DNA from: Posidonia oceanica
Taxonomy: Eukaryota; Streptophyta; Magnoliopsida; Alismatales; Posidoniaceae
Direction: 5' to 3'
DNA: 64,000 nucleotides
Assembly: GCA_037176725.1 (NCBI GenBank)
Contig: JAZBRS010000020.1
Location: 56,944,001 to 57,008,000 of the forward strand
Position 1 is the stretch's first letter, and each line of letters begins with the position of its first letter. Below the pieces are notes generated by a model, which was given only the letters and a program-made list of their open reading frames with translations, had not been told where the DNA came from and did no database searches. Positions 43,052 to 54,669 of this stretch are shown in pieces. The position numbers were made by a program, and so were the translations under genes.

Positions 43052-46000
43052 TGTGAACGTGCCTCTTCCCTTTTGGGTTCAGACCGGAGAGGGTCCGAAA
43101 GAGAGAGGTTTTCACAGATGGAGCGACGTGAAGAAGGGAAAGATAAAGAAAAAGGGAGTCGCCACCTAGTCTATTCAATCGAGAGATGAGGAAAACCGGG
43201 GAAATGCATGAAAAACTTGCAAAACCACACAAGAAGATGCAATTCAATGCAAATGCTATGCAAAGAGGATGTCTCGTGCCAAGGATGAGGGAAAAAGGGT
43301 TATTGCGGGCCAGAGAAAGGGAAAGGACTCCTGCTACATGTGGGGAAGGTGTTAGGCACCCCCGACATGCCCGAGAAGCAGTCTTTCTAGGCTTACGCTT
43401 GCTTTTGAGGGGAAATGCATTCTTTGAATGCCTAAGTGCCATGAATGCCTAATTAAATGCTCAAATGTGTGCACTAAGTGTTGGAATGCGTGCAAGGAAT
43501 TAAACGTGCAGTCTAAGTGCTCAGTAGTGCTGTCTGTGTTCCGAACCGGGCGAACCCTGGTTCGTGAGAACTCCAGGCAGTAAGCATCACTGCCCTAATG
43601 CGAATGCAAGCAATTAAAACAAAACACCGGTAAAACCAGGCAATGCGGGCGACATGCAAAGCAAAACAACGTTAAACACGCAAAATGGTGCAAGAAGCGA
43701 AGGTCGGCACGCAAAACGGTGCAAGAAACAAGCGAAAAAAACATCGGAAATGCCACGCAATGCAGGGGTATGACAAGCAAAGGGGAAAGCAAATCCAGGC
43801 GAAAAACAAGCAATGCAATCGTAAAGGCAAAACATCGGAAAAGCCATGCAATGTAGGAGTACGACAAGTAGAAGCGAAAGCAAATTCGGGCGAAAAAACA
43901 AGCGATGCAAACGTAAAAGCGAAACATCGAAAAAGCCATGCAATGCAGGGGTATGACAAGCAAAGGTGAAGATTAGACGACATGACGGGCGTCAACCGGG
44001 CAGTTAGGGCTGCCAGCCTGGATGCAAAGGAGAGATAAGCGATGTGAGTGTAAGAACAAACACCGGAAGAACCACACAATGCGGGTGTGAAGACCTGCAA
44101 AGGGGAAAGGAAGCAAGTGGAGGGATCACTACTATTCTGCGACTGTTTCCTGCTAAACCGTCCCACGATGTGTCTCGCACGCTGCCCAAAGCTCGCTGCG
44201 CAATCGGATCATGGAAAAGGGGGGAGAAGGCTGCAATTAGAGGTGAATCCAAGGGAAAACTCAACCCAAAAACACTAAGGAGACGTGAAAAGAGGAAGCC
44301 GAGTAGATAGGCAAAAGGAGAAGCTCTATTCTACATGTGCGGAAAACGAGATGCGAAAACAGTGCATGCAAATGCAACAAATGATATGCAATGATACAGA
44401 AGGACTTACCTTGGAGATCTGAGGCCTGATCTGAGATGATCTTGGTCAGCAGAGAAGTCCGCTCTGCCAGGAGGATCCGAGTAGCTTGGTTGCGAAGATC
44501 CGACGGTCCGATCGGAAGATATCCAGGCTTCAAGGCAGAAGGTCCAAGAACTGGGGAGGAGAAGGGATCAAAGTGCAAAAAGGTCCTAGGGATGTGCAGA
44601 ATAGGGCCTCCCATATGCATGGGAGCTAAGGGTGCTCAAAAGTGTCCTAAGATACTAGGTGCAATGATATATGGGTGCAATGTATGCAAAAGTACAAAGA
44701 AAAGGACCTATGTGCAAAGAGAAAAAAATGCAGGGCGAGGCGCAAAATCAAAACAGGGTCCCGACAACATGCATGGGTGTTGTAGGCATGTACCGGGACC
44801 AACGAAATGCAAAGGGGCGGCGATTGAAATGGATTCGGCATTTAAAATGGGATGCAGCTTACAGCAAGTGTTGGACGCGACTAGCAGCAGCGTCCAATGT
44901 TGGACGTTGGAATAGCTCACGTCCTACACAGGCAGAAACCAGAATGCAGAAAACATGCAATGGAAACTTGGAAAACAGGGATTTGATGCAATGTAAAAAT
45001 CCAAGGATAGATAGGGCATGCTGGGAAATCAAAACACAAGGCCCAGAAATCAGAAGCAAGATCAAAGTGATTTTTGAAAAAAAAAAGAAAAAAGAAAAAA
45101 TGGCAAAGGGTGTTGGACGCTCAGATTGACAGCGTCCAATGTTGGACGCTGAGATCTGGACGTCCAACAACCAGGCCATGCTTTTTGAGAAAAATGAATG
45201 CATGTAGGCTGTATGGGTGCGATGCGGATGCAGAAATGTAGTACAATAGGTGCACGAGATGCAGGACCAACTTAACAGAGGATTAGAGGAGGAATCAGAG
45301 CAAGGGACAGGCCAGGATCAAGGATCAAAACAAATAGGTTGTTGGACGCCGGTAGGCATGGCGTCCAACGTTAGATGCCATAGGGGCAGACGTCTAACAT
45401 AGGCCAGAAGACAGAGAGGAGAGGAAGCAAACAAAAAGCAAACTAAAAGAAAATAAAATAAAATAAAAAAGGTGGGAGCATGCATTTGGGCTACTGGATA
45501 TGTGCATAGGACAAACAAGTGAACAAGGGGGGCATAAAAAATGCAATCAGACCTTACCTGTAGCTCGTGCCAGGTCAGAGACACAACCAGGTCATTGGAC
45601 GCGAGCTCGGCCGGCGTCCAATGTTGGACGCCAGCACCAGCAGCGTACAATGCCCTGGGAGGCACAACACAAGAAAAGACATGCATAAAATAGCAAAATA
45701 ATTCAAAGAAGCTAAAGAACAGTAGTTACTGAGGCTAGACATGCATGGTAACACAGAAGATATGAAAACAAGCAAGATCAAAGCATTATACAAGCTTTAA
45801 ACAAAAATTGAAGAGCCAGGACGTTGGACGCTGGAGCCAGCAGCGTCCAACGTTGGACGCTGAAGACTCTGACGTCCAACGACCAGAGCATGCAGACTTA
45901 CCTGTACTAAAGGGGGAGCTCAGCTCTACCCCACCTATGTGCATGCAAACACATTAAAGACATGCCAGAACAAAATAGACACCCACAGCAAGCATGGCAA

Positions 46001-47516
46001 GCATTTAATCCAAGAGGACAAGATAAAAAGGTAGCATGCATAAGAATATAGGCTTAAGACTTGCAAAAGGGAATAAGCAACTTAAAGAAATCCTAGCAAG
46101 CCTAAGCATGGTTGCCATAGGAGCCAGGCATCTCTAAGCAAGCATGGGTCACAAAATAACATCAAAAATATGCATGATGTAGGCATGGCAACAAGCTACA
46201 GCTAGCAGATATGTTGGACGCTAGGTGAACCAGCGTCCAACGTTGGACGTGGCTCACCCTGGCGTCCAACGCAGGCAGGAAGTAGATGGACATTTAAGCA
46301 TGCAAATGTGCTTTAAACTAGTAGGGAACAAGCTAATAAGCATGGCATAACATCAGAGAGCATTTAAGGAAGCATATGGCATGGATTTACAGAGAAGCAA
46401 GCAATAACAAGGCATGAAAGATAGCAGAACAAGAGCAAGGCAAGGGAGAGTGTTGGACGCCGGCCTATGCCGTGTCTAACGTTGGACGCACCAGCTGGTG
46501 TGTCCAACACACTGAACTCACTCTTGGTAGCGAATCACGACGAAAAGGATTCAAAAAAATGTAAAAATGCATGGGGACGTGCTACTAAGCATGCAAGACC
46601 AAAAGGGGTAGATAGCTTACCGTTTGGCGGCCTGGAACGGTGGCTCCACTTCGCTTGCCGGCGTTGCGGGTGTGTCTGTAGCAGCAACTTCGGCGAGGTC
46701 GCGTGAGTAGCTCGGAGCTCCGGAGGAGGTCGCGAAGGGTCGAGGACGGAGAGGGGAGTGCACTCTACGCTCTAGAGGTGGCGAATTCTCTCTGGTCTCG
46801 GTGTGGTGAGTGCTGCAACGGCTGGAAGGAGGCTGTTTTGTTGGGCTCGGGGGCTTGCATTCAACGGTGGCAGGGATTTTGGCAGGCAATGGCAGACCAT
46901 GGCAGGCGTGGCAGGCCGAAGCAAGAGTGGGAAGTCTTCGAGGAATGTCAGGTAGTTAGTGTGGAAGGTCCGGATGGTCGCCAAAGTCGTCGTGGTGGCA
47001 GAGATGGGTTGGCAAAGGTGGTGACCCCAGAGGTGAGCGGAAAATGGGCGGGAGTGAAAAATGAGGTGGTGGCAGGCTGTCACGCGGCCTTGGCGGCTAG
47101 TGGGTGGCGTGGAGTGGTGAGGGGATGGATAGTAAGTGGTGTACGGGCGGTGGAATGGACGGGAGGTGAGCCAGAGGTGGCAGAGCAACCGCTGCTGCAC
47201 TCGAGCTGTTGGACACCAGACCAGAGGGCGTCCAATGTAGGACGCTAGCACAGGCCACGTCCAACGTTGGATGCTGCCTATTCCAGCGTCCAACACACTC
47301 AGGTGGCACAAGCTGCAAATGGGCTTGAGTTTAGGCCTAGAAGGGTTGTAAAAGTTGCAAAGAGGCTTGATAAAGGCTTCTAGGGTTTGGGCAAGGTTTT
47401 GGGCTTGATTTTGGGCTAGAAAAATGGGTTAGAAAAGAGGGATGCCATTCCAGAGTCCACACGAGCCTGCAGGAGAAAACAACCAACTTTCGGGTTCTCA
47501 GAATGGGGTGTCTACA
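43052..47516 (-). repeat. 3' LTR of element E, 4465 bp
   Basis: Read on the minus strand it starts TGTAGACACCCC at 47516 and ends GGCACGTTCACA at 43052, a different end from the TACTACA of the others. It has twin-hairpin modules at about 44865, 45105, 45340, 45595, 45820, 46210, 46450 and 47210; a GC-rich block ending at GTAAGC (46620); an acceptor (AG at 43596-43595); and the conserved end with TGGCGACTC (43164-43156). At 43976-44025 it carries a hairpin pair of the type otherwise found in 3' regions. Confidence 0.9.
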
Positions 47517-47930
47517 AATGCCCCTCCTTGAGCAAGGTCAAGGGGGACCGAGGCCGCTACTCAGGATTGACAAGACACCCCATCTGAACCGGCGAGCGCG
47601 AAGTATGTGGGCGTGGGTTACTATTCCGACGGATGCGCCAGAAATCATGACCTGTCGCCAAAATGCGAATGCAAATGCAGATGCGAATGCAGATGTAATG
47701 CTATGCAATGATGATGCGATGCTGTTGCTAAAATATACCTGCACTAGTGTCTGCCACGCTGAGCTCCGTGGGGGAGATGCGGGCGATGCATGCTGACATG
47801 ATGTGAGATGCAACCCTGCCGGGGAGAAGCTTGCAGTGATTGTGCAAGATGCTGACGCTGCTACCTAGCATGTGATGCTGGTACTATTATCTAATGTGCA
47901 ATGCTGATGCAATGGGCAATGAGTTGACGG
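47517..47930 (-). other. Polypurine tract and conserved pre-tract block of element E
   Basis: On the minus strand the tract reads CTCAAGGAGGGGCATT (47517-47532) directly before TGTAGACACC. 47533-47670 matches the pre-tract block of A, C and D. 47670-47900 is rich in GCAATGCTGATGC words and has no further feature. Confidence 0.75.
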
Positions 47931-48180
47931 ACTCATTGCCGGACAGTTGGGGTTATCAGCCCAAAGAAAAGGACGCCAGACAGGGTGACAGGTGTCATCC
48001 AAGCAGTTTGGGCTGCCAGCCCAGAGGAGGGAGGGTAGCTTGTCCTCGCCCGAGAAAGCAAGCAGATGACCAGAGAGGATCGGAACAAAAGGGGCAAGAT
48101 CCCCCGTGAAAGAAAAGGGGGCATCTTTTCTGCTGAGAAAGCCAGCAAGAAAAGGGGGCGAACGACGAGTGATAGGCCTC
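47924..48180 (-). repeat. Hairpin pair and leader of the element E array
   Basis: On the + strand AATGAGT-(TGACGG)-ACTCATT (from about 47926) is followed by CCGGACAGTTGGGGTTATC. This is the minus-strand form of the CCGTCA-loop hairpin. 48040-48130 holds CTTGTCCTCGCCCGAGAAAGCAAG, the hairpin that is amplified in element D. Confidence 0.75.
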
Positions 48181-48189
48181 AGACCTATC

Positions 48190-49140
48190 GATCGCAAGAG
48201 GTCAGGAATGATAAGTGCAAGCCTTATCAAGACCAGGAAGGGACTAGGAATGATAGGTGCAAGCCCTATCAAGACCGGGATGAGGCAGGAAGAGGTCAGG
48301 AATGATAAGTGCAAGCCTTGTCAAGACCGGACCGCCAGGAATGATAGGTGCAAGTCCTATCAAGACCAGGAAGAGGTAAGAAATGGTCAGGAATGATAAA
48401 TGCAGGCCTTATCAAGACCGGACCGCCAGGAATGATAGGTGCAAGCCCTATCAAGACCAAGGAAAAGCAAGAAATGGTCAGGAATGATAAGTGCAAGCCT
48501 TATCAAGACTGGACCGCTAGGAATGATAGGTGCAAGCCCTATCAAGACCAGAAAAAGGTCAGGAATGATAAGTGCAAGCCTTATCAAGACTGGACCGCCA
48601 GGAATGATAGGTGCAAGCCCTATCAAGACCAGGAAGAGGCAAGAAGAGGTCAGGAATGATAAGTGCAAGCCTTATCAAGACCGGACCGCCAGGAATGATA
48701 GGTGCAAGCCCTATCAAGACTAGGAAAAGACAGGAAGAGGTCAGGAATGATAAATGCAGGCCTTATCAAGATCGGACCGCCAGGAATGATAGGTGCAAGC
48801 CCTATCAAGACCAAAAAAAGGTCAGGAATGATAAGTGCAAGCCTTATCAAGACCGGACCGCCAGGAATGATAGGTGCAAGCCCTATCAAGACTAGAAAAA
48901 AGGCAAGAAATGGTCAGGAATGATAAGTGTAGGCCTTATCAAGACCGGACCGCCAGGAATGATAGGTGCAAGCCCTATCAAGACCAGGGAAAGGCAAGAA
49001 ATGGTCAGGAATGATAAGTGCAAGCCTTATCAAGACCGGACTGCTAGGAATGAAAGGTGCAAGCCCTATCAAGACCAGGAAGAGGTCGGGAATGATAAGT
49101 ACAAGCCTTATCAAGACCGGATCGGAAGGAAAGATAGATG
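48190..49140 (-). repeat. ~91-bp tandem array alternating two covarying hairpins
   Basis: About ten units. Each unit has GATAAG-TGCAAGC-CTTATC (first at 48210-48228) then GATAGG-TGCAAGC-CCTATC (first at 48252-48270), separated by AAGACCGGACCGCCAGGAAT-like spacers. The loop is identical in both, and the one stem difference is compensated (A-T against G-C). The alternation holds across the whole array; one unit at about 49051 has lost its left arm. Open frames in it are artefacts of a period that suits all frames. Confidence 0.95.
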
Positions 49141-49670
49141 ATAGGTTTCGGACCCACCGACCGCGAGGGGGTAACTGATAAGATTCGGACTTATCGGCCG
49201 CAAGAGATTGGAATGTGATATGTTTTAGACCTATCGACCGCAGAGGAAAGGTGATAAGTTTCGGACTTATCGACTGCAAGAGGGAGGGTGATAAGTTTCG
49301 GACTTATCGACCGCAAGAGTTGGAAAGTGATAGGTTTCGGACCTATCAACCGCAATGGATCGGAATGTGATAAGTTTCGGACTTATCGACCGCAAGGGGT
49401 ACAGGGGCAAAGAAACGGATGGGCCCGCGATAGTTAGGCATGCCAGCCTAGATGCAGCTAGAGATGTGATACCATGGGGCAGCAGAAAAAGATGGCCTTG
49501 GTATCAGGGAGGATACCAGGGGACAGCTGAAGCACCCGTGGCATCGAAAAAGCGATAAACTAAGCTGACGTGCTTGTCAAACGAGTAGTTAGGGCTACCA
49601 GCCCGGTGATGAGTTGACGGACTCATCGCCGGATAGTTAGGGGTATCAGCCCGGTGGATACCCAGCCGGG
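49141..49670 (-). repeat. GATARGT-TTCGG-ACYTATC hairpins, long hairpin and hairpin pair in element E
   Basis: 49141-49400 has about seven units of GATAAGT-TTCGG-ACTTATC or GATAGGT-TTCGG-ACCTATC followed by CGACCGCAAGAG; again the stem varies in a compensated way and the loop does not. 49496-49522 is the CCTTGGTATC...GATACCAGGGG hairpin. 49612-49655 has GATGAGT-(TGACGG)-ACTCATC and GGATAGTTAGGGGTATC. Confidence 0.9.
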
Positions 49671-50017
49671 AGTGCTTGGCGGCTTTTGCCCGTGTTGACG
49701 GTGCTGGTCTGCAGAGATTCTAGCGTCCAAGTGGAATGCAGGGTCTTTTTGTAGCTTCCCTTGGCGCTGAGAGTGTTGATAGTTGCTTCTGAGCTTGTAG
49801 GTTCTGATAGTGCCCTCCTCATGACTCTGACGGGCTGAAGGAATATGCTGAAGATATGATTATAAGACCATGTATGCACCATGTTATGGAAACCAAACCA
49901 AACACACAAGCACATGGTACAAAACACCCTTGCATTAACAAAGTCTTGATTACACGCCTATAACGGGCAGAACAGAGTACAGCAAGACTCAGAAAGAGAT
50001 AAGCAGATGCGGAGGCC
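49671..50017 (-). other. 3' UTR of ORF2 in element E
   Basis: Read on the minus strand, it follows the ORF2 stop with sequence like that after ORF2 in A and D. It is T-rich and has no coding signal. Confidence 0.5.
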
Positions 50018-51220
50018 CTAGTCAGTACGGGCCTTCTTCGACTTCCTAGTGTCAGGGAAGGGAGGTGCGCCAGGCGGGATCTCATTAATGGGCCAGAGCC
50101 CCTGCACTTCCGTTAGATACTCAGGAGTACATCCTGAGCCCCTTGCTGCTGCAATGTCTGTGGACTTTATGCCATGGCGTAGGAGGTCTGCTAACTCTGT
50201 TGTGGGTGCAATTGTGCTGAAGGGATAGGGCTGGACTAGTTTTGGCGCAGTGCTGTCAACAAATGCCCCTTGGCGGAGACCAAATTGCCGCATAACCCGG
50301 ATGGGGTGATACTCTATGCCTTCGGTGAACCCTGGTAGGACGACCAGGCGCATGTCACGGGCGCCGAAGAAGACAGTGAACGGCTCTACTGCAGATGGGA
50401 TGATACGCCAAGTTATTGTATCATCAGTCAGCTGTTCCAGCCTTTCGTACTCTTCGCAGACGGTTTTGACAGTCTTAGCGTGGCCACTGCTGCAGTACGT
50501 CTCAAATGCATGCTTTTGGGGGCACAGGATGTCTACCTCTAGGTGTCCGGCCAACCATACTTGTACCAGGGCCCCGCAGCCATGAAAGTGGCGGTAGTGG
50601 TGTGAGATGCGGTCCAGTCTGTGGTATGTCTCAGCCAAGACAACGGGTGCCAGGTCAATTTGGTGGGTCACCACAGCAAGGGCAATCTCCGCAATCTCAA
50701 TAGCTACAGTCATCCGGCCATGATTGAAAATCAGCTCGCCTAGGAAACGGGTGACAAAGCCACGAAGCCACAATTCATCTCCTAGTTTAGTGTGCTTCTT
50801 GGAGACTTCTTCAAAACAGTTCAGGCGGAGCGTAGGTACAGGTCTGTCGACGCAGACCAGTCTCTTCTCACAGATTTGTGTAGAGAGTCCCGTAAGTTGC
50901 CTCAGGATGGTGACATAGCCAGAGCGCCTCATGAACACAGCAGGTCCCATGAGCGTGGAGAAGCCGCAGATTCGACGTACTTCCTCCAGCGTAAGCGTCA
51001 GCTCCGTCCTTTCGAAGCGAAAGACATGATGTGCTGGTTTTCAGAACCTTGCAGCAGCACACAAAAGGTGTCGGCTGACCTCCACATTAGCAGCTTTCAG
51101 GAGTCTGGGTGGGATGTCCTACAGGCTCAGCTTTTCACGATCAGCTTCGGTGAGCATAGCGATCCATCCTCGGAGAGTCTCAGAGTAGTGTGCTGGGGTC
51201 ACCAAGGTGGGGAAACCCAT
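50018..51220 (-). pseudogene. ORF2 of element E, two premature stops
   Basis: Minus-strand homologue of 13674-14876 with the same 401 codons. It starts MGFPTL at 51220 and ends RKSKKARTD. Two in-frame stops interrupt the first third: TAG at 51121-51119 and TGA at 51043-51041, the latter replacing the Trp of the RFW motif. The rest is open from 50950 and keeps the plant-mobile-domain-like motifs (FHGCGALVQVWLAGHLE, WRIIPSAVEPFTVFF, VMRQFGLRQG). There are no frameshifts, so it has decayed only by substitution. Confidence 0.88.
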
Positions 51221-52943
51221 GACAGGCAAGAATGCAGGCAGCTGGTGCGAAATCTTCAGGTACCTATAGCCAAAATTGTTTCATCAATCCAGAACATGTA
51301 CAGGCGCATAACATTGGCAGACAGAGAAGCAGATGTGCATATAAAGCTGATAAAGCAATTCAAACGCTATAGCTAGCAATAGACCACAGAATTCAAGCAC
51401 ATTCAGCTAAGCAAAAGGGGCATCGCCTGTACAAGGCAGAGCCAAACAAAAGGGTCCCTTGTCTTCGTCTGTGCGGAGCGAGGAGACAAGGGAAGGGGGC
51501 TTCGTTTGCCTGGAACGAAGTCACAAAGGAGGCACACTTGTCCTTGTTCTATACGGAGCAAGGGGGACAAGTGGAAAAGAGACTTCGTCCGTTCGGAGCG
51601 AAATCACATAGGGATTGGGGGTAGCGCCTGATTGCGTAGACCCGACGGCCCAAAGGGGGGGCCCCAGGGGGTGCCAAGGTTGTCCTGCTGCCTCTGGAGT
51701 GATCGCCCTGTCCTTGACTACTGATGCTTTCCCTGAGCTGCTGGACTAGCGGTGATTAGTTGATCTGAAGCTTGGAGGCAGTCAACCTACCTTGGCAGAG
51801 GTACTGTCCCAGTGTTGAGCTGAGCCTTGCAGAGTGGGTGGAAAGGGGGTGGGTATGATTTGATAGCGAATAGATGCATGCATGCTCTATACTAAATCTA
51901 TCGCCCTCAGCATACGGAGTGCTTGATGCCTGCTGCAAAGGAAGGAGCGGTCTCTGACTCACCAGACTCTACTCAGGTTCCTAACTTTGGTGGCGCACCA
52001 TAAGGGGTATTATGGGCGCTCGGATGGTGGTGTAGTGAGGACGAGGCTCCGTGCCAAACTCTCAAGGAGCTACACCTACTCTTTTCATTTTTTCTTGTCT
52101 TTTTTGCTCCCTCATAGGTGTGTAGTACTTTCCCTATCCCTGGCCTTGGGGGAAGATGGGTGTCTGGTGATGGCTGGGATGAGTGGTTAGGCCCCATAGG
52201 ATCTATGTATTTCCCAGGCGCAAATCTGGTTCCTCTCTAAGACAGGGAAAGGGGCAGAATCATGCTGCTTGCCTTTGTTCCTGGGGCTGACTTTTGTTTT
52301 AGCCCCTCTTTTTTTGTTTTGCTTGTTGTTGCTTTTTCCTCTTTTTTTTTTCGTTTTTGTCCTTTCTTTTTTGTTCCCTTTCTTTTTTTGCTTCTTCTTT
52401 TTTTGGTTCGCAGGTTTCCACTGTCCCTAACTTAGAGGTAATGGGGGCCTGATTTTGAGACAAAAGGGGCTAGGCTTTGTATGACTTGTGGATTTGTAGG
52501 CGTGGATGTGGATCCTTTCCAAGGCAAGTTGGAGGGACGAGGTCGTACTACACACCTCTATCTCCAGGGTTAACTCTTGTCTTCGCCTTCTAGTTTTCTG
52601 TGGGGGCTAGGCTAAGGCATGTGGGTCTTGCTTACACTCCCTCATACCCTAGAATTGTTTTCTCCCTCTTGAGGTGTAGGTCCTGAAAGGGTTTAGAAAT
52701 TTCGTCTGTCCTCCTTGGGTGGTGGCTCCCTCACTGGTTAGGACATCCAAGTAGTGTCAAGTGAGGTAGAGGGTACTCCTTCCAGAGCAGGCAAGCATCT
52801 CCGATTTTCGTCATCGGGCCTATGATAGTAATGTACACAATACATTTACAACTTTCTTTACTGAAAAATAAACAAGCCTAAAATGCATGGGAAAGAAGGA
52901 ATGCAAGAAGTATGAAGGAAAAGGTGTGCAAGGCAGTGGCGGG
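51221..52943 (-). other. Spacer between integrase and ORF2 in element E
   Basis: It contains the candidate ORF2 acceptor (minus strand TTTTGGCTATAG, then GTACCTGAAG; AG at 51265-51264). 51430-51610 holds hairpins such as CACTTGTCC...GGGACAAGTG and CTTCGTCCGTTCGGAGCGAA, the motif amplified in element D. 52260-52400 is the T-rich counterpart of the A-rich tract of A. There is no other coding signal. Confidence 0.55.
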
Positions 52944-54024
52944 CTACTGGTAGTACTGCTTGAGGTAGCATGAGTTGACCGGCTCAGACCGCTCGACCTG
53001 ATCCATGTCCTCAAGGACTGTCGTGCCACCGGAGAAGATCCGCTTGATTAAGAAGGGGCCACGCCAGTTGGACCGGAATTTCCCTCGACCGTCGGGGAGA
53101 TGGATGGCTTGGAGGACCATATCCCCTGGATTGAAGCTTCTGGGCCTAACCTTCTTCAGGTATGCTCTGGCCGAGCGCTTCTGGTAGCACTGAGCATGAT
53201 GTATGGCTTGCAACCTATGCTCATCAATCAAGTTTAGCTGGATATGACGGTCTTCGACCCATTCTGCTTCTTCTAGCTCAGCTTCTTGTAGGATCCGCAG
53301 TGAGGGGATCTCTACTTCAACAGGCAGCACTGCCTCCATGCCGTACACCAGAGAGTACGGGGTGGCCCCTGTTGAGGTTCAAACTGATGTCCTATATGCC
53401 CAGAGCGCGTACGGAAGCCTGTCATGCCAGTCCTTGTGAGTCTCTGCCATCTTTTTCAAGATTTTAACAAGGTTCTTGTTGGCAGACTCTACCGCGCCAT
53501 TCATCTGTGGCCGATAAGGCGAGGATCGGTGATGCCTGATGGGGAAGCCTTGCAGGTAGTCTTCGATCCTCTTGGCGATGAAGTTTGTGCCGTTATCAGA
53601 GATGAGCGCGTGTGGGACCCCATACCGGGCTATGATATTGTTTCTGATGAACTTTTCGGTAGCCACAGCAGTTACTGTCTTGTAGGAGGCCGCTTCCACC
53701 CACTTAGTAAAGTAGTCGATCGCCACCAGAATGTAGCGATGACTGTTGGAAGCTGGTGGGTGTATGGCGCCAATGACATCGATCCCCTAGGTGGAGAAAG
53801 GCCAAGGCGAAGACATGCTGTGCAGTTCTTGCAGGGGCGCGTGTATGAAGTTCCCATGGATCTGGCAGCTATGGCACTTGCGTACAAATTGGCAGCAGTC
53901 TGCCTCCATGGTTGACCAGAAGTAGCCTTGGAGCATGATCTTCTCTGTCACAGCACACCATTCATGTGAGGACCGCAGGTCCCTGCATGGACTTGGAGCA
54001 TAAGCGTGTCAGCCTCCTTCTTGT
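52944..54024 (-). pseudogene. int: Integrase fragment of element E
   Basis: Minus strand, starting just before the zinc-binding region (EADTLMLQVHAGTCGPHMNG) and running to the natural end QYYQ. A 1-bp deletion lies near 53960, a Trp-to-TAG change at 53789-53787 (in the WGID motif) and an Arg-to-TGA change at 53381-53379. The core keeps ISDNGTNF and NGAVESAN. It is clearly orthologous to the A integrase, and useful as a reference showing that four stop positions of A hold sense codons here. Confidence 0.9.
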
Positions 54025-54669
54025 AGGGATTTTGGCAGGCAATGGCAGGCGATGGCAGGCGTGGTAGGCTGAAGCAAGAGTGGGAAGTCTTCGAGGAATG
54101 TCAGGTAGTTAGTGTGGAAGGTCCGGATGGTCGCCGAAGTCGTCGTGGTGGCAGAGATGGGCTGGCAAAAATGGTGAGCCCGGAGGTGAGTGGAAAACGA
54201 GCGGGAGCGAAAAATGAGGTGGTGGCAGGCTGTCACGCGACCTTGGCGGCTAGTGAGTGGCTTGGAGTAGTGAGGGGATGGATAGTAAGTGGTGTACGGG
54301 CGGTGGAATGGACGGGAGGTGAGCCAGAGGTGGCGGAGCAGTCGCTGCTGCACTCGAGCCGTTGGACGCCAGACCAGAGGGCGTCCAACGTAGGACGCTA
54401 GCACAGGCCACGTCCAACGTTGGACGCTGCCTACTCCAGCGTTCAACACACTCAGGTGGCACAAGCTGCAAATGGGCTTGAGTTTGGGCCTAGAAGGGTT
54501 GTAAAAGTTGCAAAGAGGCTTGATAAAGGCTTCTAGGGTTTGGGCAAGGTTTTGGGCTTGGTTTTGGGCTAGAAAAATGGGTTAGAAAAGAGGGATGCCA
54601 TTCCAGAGTCCACACGAGCCTGCAGGAGAAAACAACCAACTTCCGGGTTCTCAGAATGGGGTGTCTACA
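54025..54669 (-). repeat. 5' LTR of element E, first 645 bp only
   Basis: It corresponds to 46872-47516 base for base apart from about 30 substitutions, and it starts TGTAGACACC at 54669. At 54025 it joins integrase sequence directly; the two partners share almost no homology at the join, which fits end-joining or illegitimate recombination rather than LTR-LTR exchange. Confidence 0.92.

Larger units (their letters stand above)
43052..54669 (-). mobile_element. Element E: Tat-type element with a large internal deletion, ATTGC duplication
   Basis: On the minus strand: truncated 5' LTR 54669-54025, integrase fragment 54024-52944, spacer, ORF2 51220-50018, repeat-rich 3' region to 47517, 3' LTR 47516-43052. 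Perfect 5-bp ATTGC copies flank it (43047-43051 and 54670-54674), so the outer ends are original. Everything from base ~645 of the 5' LTR to the start of integrase (rest of LTR, primer site, gag, protease, RT, RNase H) is missing. The shared 645 bp of its LTRs differ at about 30 positions (roughly 5%), so E is younger than C and older than A. Confidence 0.9.

Noticed and set aside
48066..49279. Set of ~70-120-codon frames on both strands resembling a repeat protein (KCKPYQD, GLAPIIP)
   Set aside because: They come from the ~91-bp hairpin array in element E. Open frames on both strands at once are explained by the repeat, not by coding.
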